64,000 bases of DNA from Porodaedalea pini (lineage: Eukaryota; Basidiomycota; Agaricomycetes; Hymenochaetales; Hymenochaetaceae). Made by a program: the position numbers and the translations under genes. The stretch is taken from positions 372,001 through 436,000 of the forward strand of contig NBAY01000031.1 in assembly GCA_002794775.1 (NCBI GenBank). Direction: 5' to 3'. The notes under the pieces are model-generated. The model made no database searches and had not been told where the DNA came from. It saw only the letters and a list, made by a program, of their open reading frames with translations. This document shows, piece after piece, positions 11,745 to 23,800 of this stretch (positions are counted from its first letter, which is position 1; each line of letters begins with the position of its first letter).

Positions 11745-14700
11745 TCAGTAGCTAAAGATCATCAACCACGGATTCAAGATCACTGGGTATAGCAAGTGAC
11801 ATCCAACAGTGATCGCCAGCGGGAAGATTACCGCCCAATCCAGTACAGGCACCCGCCACTCCACAGGAACCAAGCTGGTCGCCAACACGAACATCCCTGC
11901 CATGAGCACCCCGCACACGATGATGCTCAGCCAGAATCGACGTAGGATCTTGGGCACCTCGAGGAAGAAGTTCGAGCGTTCGACTTCCTTCTTGGTTGCA
12001 CCCCAGGTGATGTTGTATGAGAACAAATGGGCGAGGAGCGCCTGTGAGAGATGCACGGAGAGGCCACCGAAGAAGAAGAAGCTGGACGAGCGGGGAAGGC
12101 GAGCAGCGCGGCAAGAGAAAAAAAAGTAAAAGTAAAAGTCAGTTCCCATAAACGGAAAGCCAACAAAAATCTCACTCACAAGAACGGCACCCAAGTCATG
12201 TTCTCCACAAACGAATCCAATAGACTCCTCGTGCCCAGCCTATACTCAAGCAGCGTGTATCCGATATTACCCGCACCAGGGAAGACAACCGTGCACGCCA
12301 ACCAAATCTCAAAGGAGTGCATGTAGAATCCGTCAATCTCGAGCGCGAAGCCCAAGATCAGGTAGTTGACCAACGAGAGCAAGATCGACGCCGCAATACC
12401 GTAGTACGAGAACATGTAGCTCAGCATGGAGATCTTGTAGTGGACAGGCGCGCCGGACCAGATGAACGTGTGCAGCTGCTTCGTGATGGGTCCCTTATGC
12501 CACCAGTGAATGAGCGGGTTGAAGATGAGCTCGTTGCACCCGTACGCGTATTTCTGCCAGCGGTTCAGCTCGTCGTCGCACGTCAGACTCACACCTTCCT
12601 TGAATCCGCCATTACTGTAGCTCGCCCAACGGATGCTGTATCCCTTGAGCTGCAAGCGCAGTGCCATATCGAAGTCTTCAGACACGTTCGACTCGGACCA
12701 GATCTTTTTGATGCCGTCAGCCTCGTCAATGAACGCTGCGTCTTGAATCGCGCTCCATCGCAAGAAGGCGTTGTGCCCGACGAACGGAGCGACTTCCCCG
12801 TTCGCGGCTGCCATCGAGATACACCTATTGATCCGCCGTGTAAAGTGCGCGATCCCGTTCTCGAAGTAGTGGTGCGCGACCTGCATCACGTCCGATTCAT
12901 GTTGGATGATCGCGACCTCGGGGCATTCCGCAAGCTCACGCGCGGCGTCACGCAGGCAGTCTTCCGGGACAATCGTGTCCGAGTCGATAATCAGAATAAT
13001 CTCGCCGACGCGCAGGGCCCGCGCGTTTGACGCCCACGGCTGGAAGCGGTTGCCAGACTCGGCGTACGTCTCCTCAATCGCCATCTGCAGCGCGCGCTCT
13101 TCGAGCGTCTCCTCTTCGTCCTCATCATCCAACTCCTCGTCCTCCTCTGTCGTCGGCAAATCCTCGCGACTCGCTGCACGACTCGCACGACGCTGCGCTA
13201 GCTCATCCTCTAGGCGCTTGATGCACGTCTCAAGTTTGAGCGAGAGCGCGAGTCCGTAATTCATATTGCTGGCCTTCTTGAATCGACCGGCGCGCTTGAA
13301 CCCGTCGGGGTTTGCGCCGTCATGCCCAGGGCGCGCGACATAGCCGATGCCGTGATTCGCGTAAAACTCGACCCGCGCGGCGCGCTCTTCGGGCTTGAGC
13401 AGCTGCAGTCCGTCGTCGTTGATAAAGATTGTTGACGTTCCGCCTTGGCGCGCATACGTCTGCATGCACTTCTTGAGCGATTCGACAGAGGGAGTACTAT
13501 CGACGGAATCGTAGTTAGCATATCGCACACAACGAGGAAGAAGAAGCGAGGGCACGTACATAGTCTCCTTGAGCGACTCCTTGTAGACTGGCATCTGGAT
13601 GGTGATATGCGGGAGGTTGTTGTCGACCTGCTTGTTCGGCTTGGGTGCTATAGCACTATAGTACTTGCTGTTCTCATGGAACTGCGCGACTGGTCCGATG
13701 ACATACGAGATGTTCGTGATCACCTGCATGGCGAAGAACAGCGAGACGCAGAACAGGAACGGTAACGTGACGAGAAGCGCGAAGCGCGTGGTGCCGCCAT
13801 CGAGCATCCATTCGCCAATGAGAATATTGATACCAGAGCCGGCGAAGAAAAGGGACAAGCCCGCGCCGAGCCCACCATATACGGGAGCGAACAGACGGAT
13901 AGGCCGTGGCTCTGGTGCATCGTCGCCGGACTCGAGATCGATCTTTTCTGTGCGGTCGCCAGAGGTGAGTCCGCGCTTGCTCTTGGTCGTGCGCCATCCA
14001 AACCAGGAGAAGCCCTTCTTGGCGTTTGCTGCAGCTGCTGCGCGTTCTTCCTGCAGTGCTTTTGCCTGCTCGTCGGCTTCATGCTTCGTGTCCTTCTCGG
14101 TGAGATTCTGCTGGCTGGGCGCAGTGGAGGACGAGAAACCTAGAGAGCCGAGGGAGCCGGCGGTGATGGCGGAGGCGGAGGAAGAGAGCATACGCGCGCG
14201 CCAGACAAGCTTGATGAGCTTGTCCTCGAAGTCGCGCACAGTGGGAATGATGTCGTCGAGGTTGTCTGCCCAGACAATGAGCACGCGTTCGTCACGCTGC
14301 AGATGAAAGAGAGGGAATGAGTATATGCGAGTCGGGTTGAGGGAAGGCGGGTGGCACGTACGATGAAAGCTCCGCATTGCTCCTTGTCAGCTCGCGGGAG
14401 GCGGTTCATGCTTTCCAGGATCTGGATGCGCGTGTCCTGGTCGACATAGAGCGCATTCTCGTCGTCCGAACTATACACATCAAATCATACCGTCAGCCTC
14501 ATCACGATCTCATATATCCCAAAATAAAAAAGAACACGTACACGGTAGAGAGCGAGGCATGGACGGCAGCGCTGCGGAGCTTGACGGCGACGACGGGGTT
14601 GAGGGCGCGTACCGCGGCCTCGAAGGGCGCAAGGAAGTGATTCTCGTAGGGGAAGACGCGGAAGTGGCCAGGCTCGACGCGCAGGCAGACACCTGCGGCG

Positions 14701-14789
14701 ACGTTCTCTTCGGAGGGCTTGAACCAGGCATCGCCCTGTGTCTGCTTAAAGACGTGGTGGAGGATGGCGTCGTATGCGTCGTAGTCCAT
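11745..14789 (-). CDS. Membrane glycosyltransferase, family 2 (processive, chitin/cellulose-synthase-like)
   Basis: Five exons on the minus strand: 14542-14789, 14362-14470, 13560-14296, 12180-13496, 11745-12081. They total 2748 nt, 915 residues, with matching phases. The N-terminal part is soluble (MDYDAYDAILHHVFKQ). Two membrane spans follow near residues 230-300, then the GT2 core. The core has a DSDT metal-binding motif (about residue 536), a SEDFD acid/base motif (about 638), and an NRWQKYAYG motif (about 677) corresponding to the (Q/R)xxRW signature of processive enzymes. Several membrane spans end the protein. The family polymerises or extends wall or capsule glycans at the plasma membrane from nucleotide sugars; the product is not deducible. 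An acidic, low-complexity insert lies just before the DSDT motif. Fungal GT2 proteins of this type are often longer than bacterial ones. The long frame on the opposite strand at 12317-13030 is antisense shadow. Confidence 0.88.
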
Positions 14790-15849
14790 CTCGTCTCAAG
14801 CGGGTGGTCTGGAAGAGAGTGTAGGTGTGGGGGAGTGAGGGGGAAAGCGGAGAAAAGAGAGTGTGTGGTAGGAGGTAGGATAGGAGATATGTGTCGTCTA
14901 TAGAGAGGGCGGATGTCTCTGGGGAGACGACGGGGAGGAAGGGTGTAGAGAAAGAACGACGAAGAGCAGGTTGAAGTGGCACTGGGAGTACTTAACGGAC
15001 GTCGATCCTGTCAGCCCGCGTATGGGCATACAGAAGCAAACAATGGGACAAACAAAGGGAGGGAATAAACAACACAGGTACCTCGCCCCGATGGATCTGT
15101 ACGCATCACGTATTATGATGACAGGTACGAAAGGGGACGAGTAAGAAAGATGAGGTGAGTCGGACGTAGATTGGAGTTCCGTTCTCGACGCATGTCCCAG
15201 GCACTGCTTCATCTCAGCGCCTCGGCCAGCTCGGGTACCTTCCCCTTCTTCCTCCGTGATCGACGCCACCAATCATGCTCCCTAATTAAATGCACGCGTG
15301 CGTGGTCGAGACGGTTCTATCTTATATAAGCGATTGTCGGATTTGCCTATGATTTTCAGATCGCTCCTGCCCCATCTCAGATCACCAGCAATCAAGCAGC
15401 CATCCGCTTTCTCTCAACGCCCGCGCGCGCACGCCGACAAGCGCCAGTCTCCGATCACCTTCTACCCAAACCCAAACCCGCTCCTTCATTCCCACTCTCT
15501 GCCTGTTTTCTCATCTTCTCGTTCCTCCTCTCTCCTATCACTGGCCTCTTCGGCGCCATCGTTCTCCGACGTCCGCAACTGTCCCTGATCGCCCCTTGTT
15601 CTACCCACCTTCGACTCGGCCTCGACCTCAGCCCATCCTCGTCGTCTTTCCGAAAAAGTAAGTACGTTCACTCGACAACGAAAGTAAAATAAAGAGAGGT
15701 TTGATTTGATTCTCGAACCGAACATCCGAGTCAGGGCTTCCGATTCCGCAAGAAGCCAATCACTATCAATGACTGAACGGAATGCGCAATCGACACAAAT
15801 AAGACTGCATCGAGCACATCTGCATCCGTCCCGATTTCGGTCTTTCTGC
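14790..15849. other. Upstream region of the GT2 gene, no gene seen
   Basis: Contains the presumed promoter of the minus-strand GT2 gene. A TATA-like TATATAAG occurs near 15323 on the plus strand, followed by a C/T-rich stretch, but no recognisable gene follows it. Confidence 0.45.
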
Positions 15850-16480
15850 ACTTTCTGCTTTTTTCTCTTCCCTGGCACCTGCTCCCTCGAACGCGTTTCT
15901 TCTGCTCCTTGTGCACTAGTACATGTCGTCGTTCCTTGCTCCTCTCCTCCGAGTCCTCATCCACCTTTGCATCTTAACTCCATCTGGTCGGTATGTCCTC
16001 CATACACCCGCTGTTCAGTTACATGCCCGGATACATCCGAATTTACAATTCATTCTCATTTCCGCTCTCTTCTTCTTGCTTCTTTCCTTCTTTCTCATCT
16101 TTTTGGAGCTTTAGACTCGGAGTGACCGACAGAACGGCAGATCAACAGGATGACAGTATGGCAGTTTGGCAGCGCCAGGATTTGGATATGTATTGTGGGG
16201 CCACCACACGTCAAGCTTAATGCGTCTACCCGAGTTCGTCATCGTCGCTAGTCAGTCTCTAAGCCTGACGGAGTTAATAAGTTGTAGAGTTTTGGAGACA
16301 GCCATCCAGCCCTCGGACTCGACTCGACCTCGGGCTCGAAGCTCTGGATTTCGGACGTGGCACAGCTTTGTCGTTAGAGAAGATGGGGCGAAAGGAAAGG
16401 CCTCCGTCTGCATCTGCATCTTTCCGATGCTCCATGTCCTTTCTCCGCGTCTCTCCTGGTACCAATACTAGTATTGTCAC
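15850..16480. repeat. Diverged tandem duplication, copy 1
   Basis: Matches copy 2 (16710-17290) in the same order and orientation. Shared blocks include CCGCTGTTCAG..ATGCCCGGAT, GGATTTGGATATG..TTGTGGGGCCA, CATCC(A/G)GCCCTCGGACTCGA and GCATCTTTCCGA. The offset drifts from about 870 to 800 bp, so several indels have accumulated. No coding function is visible in either copy. Confidence 0.75.
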
Positions 16481-16709
16481 CGACACTCGCACACTAAGAA
16501 AGCCAACATCAACGTCAATATCAATCGAAACGAGTCGACTGGAATAACTAAATAATTATTTAGGTGGGGCAAATAACAAGGACGGAGCAGATGCGATGTG
16601 CAATTTACACAAGCAAGACCAACCAAATCAAATCGAGCGTGTTCTGCATCCATCGTGATTTTCAGACATTTATGCCACTACTTCTGCCTCTTTCTCCTCC
16701 TCCAAGCCA

Positions 16710-17290
16710 TCCCTGGACACTTTCATGTTCCTTCTGCTCCAAGTCCTTGTGCTCGCTCGCTCTTCTGTTTTCTGGGGCACTAATACGTATTCCTCGCTCC
16801 TTGCTCTCAGTCCGCTTTTTTTTTTTGCATTCAACTCCATCCATCTATCCATCCAGTCCACCTCCCGGGCCATACACATCCGCTGTTCAGACACACATGC
16901 CCGGATGCAAAGAGCGGCTGAATTTCATTTCCTCTCTTCTTCTTCTTCTTCTCTTTTCGTGTCTTTTGGAGTGTTAGACTTGCAATGACTCGGACAGAAT
17001 GACCACCAGAATTTGGATATGGATTGTGGGGCCAACGCATGTACATCAGTTTAAATACCTCCGACGGAGTTAGTACGTCTTACTAGAGATTAAAGTTAAA
17101 CCCACCCATCCGGCCCTCGGACTCGACCTCGACCTCGGATGGCACAGCTTGGTTGATAAAGAAGATGACTATGAAGATGCGATGCGACGCGACGGATGAA
17201 GGCTACAGCTTTGATCTACACTCCCACCTGCATCTTTCCGAGGCTCCAGCTCCACGTTCCGTGCTCTTTCTCTACTGGTACTAGTACTGG
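16710..17290. repeat. Diverged tandem duplication, copy 2
   Basis: Second copy of the unit described at 15850-16480. It ends in a degenerate array of GGTACTAGTACTGGTGTTGG-like hexamers. Confidence 0.75.
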
Positions 17291-20200
17291 TGTTGGTGTT
17301 GGTATTGATATTGGTACTCGGGCTGTACCTGTTCATATCTCATATGCTCACTGTGCCGGCGTTCAAGGTACATCACCCTGTGTTACATGTGCTATAGTTA
17401 TACATATGTATGTATTATGTATTGTATTGGAAGCCATGACTCTTCTAACATGACCTCTGACCTCTGACTCCGGGCCCCGCAACTCGCTTCAATATTCATG
17501 ATTCAAGATCTAAAATTCAAGGTTCAAAAGTGCAAGGTTCAACTCGAAGCCCTCGACACCAAGTCCGAGTCCAGGTCCGACACCGAGTCCGAGTCTGAGT
17601 CCGAATCCGAGTCTGGATCCGAGTGTGAGAGTCTGATCCTGAGTCCTTCTGAAGTTCCGAAATTCTGAAAATAAGTCTCACGCTGTCGCCACGTGTGGAG
17701 CACAACTCTAAGCCGGGTTCCGAGTCATGCTCAACCAGTGAAAAAGATACAGAAACAGAAAGAATGAATGATATTAATAATATTGTCTGAAGAGGTAGAT
17801 GTACGCCAACAAGCTCGTCCTGTTTTTTCAGACTCCGACTGAAACATTTCCCTCTTGTTCATCTGGGCGCGTACGCGTGCTTTCGACATCTAACACATCG
17901 TCCGTGAAACTAACAAGATGTGATGGACTATCTTAGTTGGGTACACGACGATGTGTCTGGCTCGATGCAGTTGGAATGGGATACCTTCATAATCAAACAA
18001 TAAAGAAAGCCTTCCTCAAGTACCAGGGATGACTCGGACCAACTCGAATCAAGCAAGCCCTGTACGTCACACTCCTGCACTTCTGCTATTATTAAGTGCT
18101 ACTGTACGCCCTTCCGGATCTCAACATAACAGATGATGGATTGGTAGAAGACGAAAAACGCATCAGCTAAGTACGTACTCCGTTGTACTGTACAAACCAA
18201 CCAACGAAAATACCTTCCGATGAAGTCACTAACAACCATGATACCAAAGATAACTCGGAAGGGGCTGCTCAACGGAAATCTATGCTTAGTATGGGCATGG
18301 CTACGATCACCGGTCATTATGTGCTGGATCTGTTGCTGATGTGTTGTGAATGAAGGATTTGCGCGCCAGGGCATCGAGATCGAAATATCCGAATACGAGT
18401 CCGTAACAGCACCTTATCTTCCCCGCAGTCGCACATGCAGGGAAAACGTATATCAAGCCTCATATTGCGTGTCAGGTCATCAAGCGTCAGATTCAATATG
18501 TTTGGTTGTCCGAGAAGTTTAGGGATATATGGTACGTCCTTTCTAAGCCGTCAGATTTGCGTGTAGGACTGACTGTTTCTTCTTATTCATTTTTTGTTTT
18601 GTTTGAGGAGTGAGTATGCTTGAAAATGCAGCTCTTCAGGCGCGTCACATCAGCCTGAATATGTGCTGCACGATTGTTTTATCGCGGGCATGAACAAAGT
18701 CTTACGTCGTGACAGAATGCAATGGCGGAGAGCTCACTCGCTTGTTCAGTTCGAGCGCCGATAATTGTCATCGAAACGAATGGGTTTAGAAGAATTGAAT
18801 CTCTGGGCTGGCCGATCTGTCCTTTTCGCCGTTGCTAGATGACCTCCGAACAAACTCCCGCATCAGAGCTATGGGATTAGTGAGAAAGAAGCATCTCTTC
18901 TTTCTGTAGTCAGTCGCGGCAAGCAAAGGCACCTACAAACTTCCCTGGAGCCAGGCCTTCCTGATTAGCACGTGCATGCGCATCTTATCACTTACTACCA
19001 AATGGCATTTCGATAGGCATCCAAGTCGATGGCCACGCGTTTTTCTCTGATGGCGGCAGCGTCGGACTCGGGTTTTCGGGTCATGAAATCAGGCTTTCTC
19101 GCCAGATCATTCAACCTACTGGAAGGACGATAAGCTTACAAGGTGACTTCAAAGCCTCAGGCTGAGTGGTCTACTGCGGCTCGCGGACGTATCGTATCTT
19201 CCCATCACGGTCGCGGCATCGCAACGAGGGACAATTTTGTAGCGAAATAGGACTGAATCTGGGAGCTCGGAGAAAACTGGACTCGTAGTTTGGCGGATGT
19301 ATTTGGATTCTGAGCTAAATGAGAGTTCCCAAAGGTAGATGTACTGCCTGCCAATGGAAGGCCTCCAAAGACCTTGCGCGCCAGAAGACAGAAGCTGTCT
19401 TATCTTTCCTATACTCTTACCCGCGCAGAACGTGTCCTTCCTCAGGATCAGTACCAATGCGTATCCGTCTTGATATACGCCGAAGCCGCTGTCCATGCTT
19501 CCAGTTTGATTCCAGCTATTGCTGGCAGGGTCTGTGAGGCCTGCCACGTCCGTAATTCCGCATCAAGATATCATAGTCAAAGACGAGCAGAAGAATAGAT
19601 GCAAGTCCGGCGGGCGCTCCGAAGATATGAGCTGTTTTACACTTGCGCGCTAAACGCAAATGATTCTCTCTGATTTGGGATACCAACAGATATTAGGTCG
19701 TGAACCGTATCATGATGAGACAAAGAACACAATGCATTCGACCTTTCCCAAACAGCCGGCTACTTGCAGGAAGTCGATGCAGGTCTCGGACTGGACTACC
19801 CAGGGAGAAATCTCTAGCCTCAGGCCGACGCGACAACTTGACTTTGTTCTCATTGGCCGACTCTGACAGACTTAAAGTTAGAGCTGGGAAATACCGGCAT
19901 CTCAGCTTCCGTGCACTCTCACCCGCGCGCACGCTTCGATATGTATCGAAGCCGGGCATCCACGCGCCTTATCAGGCCATAAACGCGGTCATCATTGGCG
20001 ACTCAATTACTAGGACTCGGAGGACGAGGCGCATATCTGACATGCGAACGATCGCTCGCGAAGCCTTGGGGGTTTACTGCGACCTCATTGGTGCATCGCG
20101 ATCATGGTGCGTCGGGCCGTTGGACGCATTTATATACATTGCGAAGTGAGCACTATACTTGCTCTACTCAAATGTCAAAATGCACAGTTCGTCCATAATT

Positions 20201-20847
20201 TGCTGTAAGCCGTCCTCAACCCGCCTTAAACAAAAGAAACCAGTTTTTAGATACGTTACTCACGAGTTGACTCTGCTCCACAGCTTTTCCGACTCGCTAG
20301 TAAAACAGACTCGCGGCACTATTACTACTGCCGGTTGAAATGACTTCCCTCGGAGCCGGGTGCCTGTGCAGTGAAAAATATACACTGCGTCCTGCACGTT
20401 ACGCACACGACGCGCATCTACCATAAGTCGTTATGCTCCAGTTTCTGTCCCTCCGAAGCATTCCATACTTGTGTCGGTTGCCTGAGCAGAAGTGGTCGCA
20501 GAGGCCCGGGAAAGGCTTAGGACCAGGACTCTGGCGTCGGTGTAGGAAAGAACTGATGGCCACAAGAGCGTGAGGTTCGAGGGCAACTCGGCATTGCTCA
20601 GCTTCTGGACGGAAAAGTGCGAGAGGAAGGCCTGGGCCCGGAAATGAACGCGTGGCCTGGGCGTCAGCGGCGTCTTTTCCTTCGTGCTCAGCATCTTTCT
20701 TCCTCAAAGCCGTAATATTTGCCCTCGGTGTGGAGGACCACTGTTGTTCGCTTATCCTCTAGTTACTTCGCGCAAAGGACAGGAAAAAGGGAGTCTGAGT
20801 TTTAACATAAGACGAAACGAATAAAGGAAAAACGATGTTGAGGCAAT
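17291..20847. other. No convincing gene; short low-complexity tract
   Basis: A degenerate run of 6-base GAGTCC-like units lies at about 17555-17625. Frames at 19149-19547 and 19693-19959 (minus) share only a short weak similarity to each other and match no family I recognise. I see no intact gene. Confidence 0.5.
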
Positions 20848-23800
20848 ATCAACGGGAGAAATGAAGTACTCAGCGTCCGCGACGTCGGAGGCACAAAACA
20901 GCTTCAAACATTTTGTCCAGTACCAGGATAATTCAAGTGGCAAGACGCATGCTGCAAGCGTGGTTTCGGCGGCGAAAGATAGGCAGCTGCATTGGAGATG
21001 TTCTTGAAGAACAATATTAATTGTATTCCGAGAATAACGATGTGCAAATTCCGTTGATTCGGGCGCTGGGGCTGGGAAACTCGGCGCGTCAGTGGCGCTA
21101 GACTATCGGGGTGAGGCCGAATCCGCGTATTTAGCGCAGGTACACGCTCGATTCTTTGCATCCTGAGTGACAGAGCGTGGGCTATCAGGTCCTCGCGGCC
21201 CGGCCTTGGGGCGGCATGGCGCTTCGGGGCGATCTGCCAGTTAGCAGGCGCAAATCACACGCCCGAGCCCCGCTCCAATCTCCGATCACAATATCGCGGC
21301 GCTTTCCGAAGGTCCGCAGCATAGCTTCAAACTCGCAGTGCCTCTCAGCATTCCATTCGGAAACAGGGCTCGCATTGAACCAGACTGTGCACCAGGTATA
21401 CCAGCAGTACTTCACTGCTGTGACCTTTGAGTGCTGTTTACTTGCTTAGTACCTCGAATGTGCTTCGCTAATGGCTACATCCGCGTGCCGTTCCGTTCCC
21501 GCGACATATATACCTTTTATCTAGACGCTGATACTTTGCCAGATTTATATCGCCTATGCTGTTGTTGCCGAGATCGTCGGCACTAATGGACCTAGCGCGC
21601 TACATGAGCGTCATTGAAGTGTTTGCACTGAAGTCGTGATCATTTCTATTCCTGCGTATTCGCTGTCCTGGTTAAACGACTCTTGAACCACGCGAGATGT
21701 CTATTTTTTTTTATTGAAGTGACGTGGTGCTCGGAGGTTTGAAGGGAGGGGGGGGGCAGTTGCTCGGTTAAAGTGGTCAGGAACATTTGCTTTACATATT
21801 ATCATGTCTGAGTGAATTAACGGAAAGTAAAGACTTTATCGGGACTGGGAAGGGAGAATTTGAAGCGGATTAAGTCCAGTAGTGATACGTTTCGTTTCAT
21901 TTGTATCATTTTCCCCTTAGAACCTGAGCCCGAGTTTACGCCATCGACCTTCCGCTTTGGGACTTCCGACCAAATACCGACCAACAGCGCCGACGCTCAC
22001 AGCTCGTCACGGATTGACGCGTGGATCGACATGGATGTCGACTTGCCTCAACCATCTGCTATCATCAAACGTCGTGCGCGGAACGGTACATAGGCGACGG
22101 CGAACGAGATAAAACGGAAATTTCTCCTTGTTCCTTGGAATTTGCTCTCACATCATGACACGAACAAGTCGCCTGCCCAATCTATCAATCGCTCCCGGAG
22201 AAAAAAGAGGAAGATTATTGTGTGGTTGTGTGCGAAGAAAACGTGTTACCTCCGATTTCTCTCATTTGCCTCAGGGCCTTTGTTACAGTGGCGGCTGCAT
22301 GCTGATACTGGCGGCGCGATGAATTGATTGAAAGGCGATAACACCAATGGGACTCAGATTCGGGCTCGATTCAATCAACTGAGATGAAGGTACGACTGGT
22401 TTGGGCTGGCGTGCGACTGGCTGCAGGAAAATGTAACTTGTGGAGCTTAGATGCGCCTAAATGACGAACTTGTGTACTTTGGTGAGTACCAACTCTGCCG
22501 TGACGCCTTTTCTTTACCTCATTTTTCCTTCGAAGGATTGCGAACACGGCTATCGCCTCAAGGTTCAGGACCATGCTGTGCACAGCGCCTTCGGGTCGAA
22601 TTGGCTCGGAGGTTATCGAAGCGCAGAAGCAACCTCAGTCGATCACTACTGGGGAGCACGGAATCTCAGAACAACAATACAAACCGCGTTCGCGCCGAAG
22701 GAGATCTTCTCATCATGTTTGCGATAACTGCGGGTGATCACAATCGGAGGTGGGTCAAGATGGTGAGAAGCCAGACTGAGACGGAGAGGTCAAGGGCCTG
22801 GAGACGGAAGAAGGAAGTATTTCCAGAGTAAGATCCAAATCGGAATGGCATTGTGGACCATTGGGTTCACAGCAGGGAGAACCGAAAAGGCGTTCGCGCA
22901 CCTCCCGATCTTTTTTGATTCCACACCGCCCGATTCATCTTGTTCTCCCGCTTACCCAGAGCTCAAATGCCTATATTATGCTCGCTAACTGCGTCTCATC
23001 TCGTTTGTGTGCAGTCTATTCCCCGCTGCTCCCACTACACCAGTATCCTTGGTGCTCATCGTCCTTTCTTTCCTCTTACATTCCACTTCTTTTTCTCTGG
23101 AAGTCCTTGTCTTCCATCATGTTCAACTCTAGTGCAAACTCGACTCCGGACATCCCTGTCAACGGCGAAAGCCGCGACGAGTACTCCTCTATCCCGCAGG
23201 GCTCCCTCCGGCACTCCGCCAGCGCCCGGTCAGTTGTTGCCCACACCCAGGCTCAGACTCCTACTGCTCACTTCGCTATCCTCGAGAGTGATGAAGGCGA
23301 GGCGGGCGATGACTTTCTGGACACTTGTCCGCCGACGCCGCGCGACCCCTTCATTACCCCAGCTCATAGTCCTACACCTTCGGCTCCGGGTTCCACGCAC
23401 AACCTCGGTTTGGCACAACTCGCAGGGGCGACTGCATCTCATCTCTCCATCCACAGTCCGGCCTATGGCTTTGCGGGTCTCGCGAATGGTCAAGGTACTA
23501 ACAGTACTCAAGGAGCGCGCAAGGGAGGGTCCTCCACCGAGAACACGATGCTATCCCGCGTCAGCACTGCGCCTGGCACGTTCGCTGGCTCAGCTTCTAT
23601 GCCGCCTGTTCCCCTTCTTCCTCATTCTCACCACGGAGGTTCGCGCCTTACTAACAGCGTAGACCTTGCTGCCGCCACCGGCACCGGTGCACACCAAGGC
23701 AAGCGCGAGTCCTTCGCTGCCCCGCCGAAGATGGTCCGTCCACCCTCGTCCGCCTCCCTCGGCGCGCAACATCGTCGCGTGTCTCAGCGCCCCGGCACTA

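Noticed and set aside
12317..13030. 237-codon plus-strand frame opposite the GT2 gene
   Set aside because: It is the antisense of conserved GT2 exons, Arg/Val/Glu-rich without motifs.
19149..19959. Two minus-strand frames with weak mutual similarity
   Set aside because: The shared stretch is about 50 bp with gaps; too little to call a gene or a duplication.
22861..23118. In-frame N-terminal extension of GH16 copy A
   Set aside because: Not present in copy B, whose start aligns with ATG 23119; the extra residues look like translated promoter/leader.
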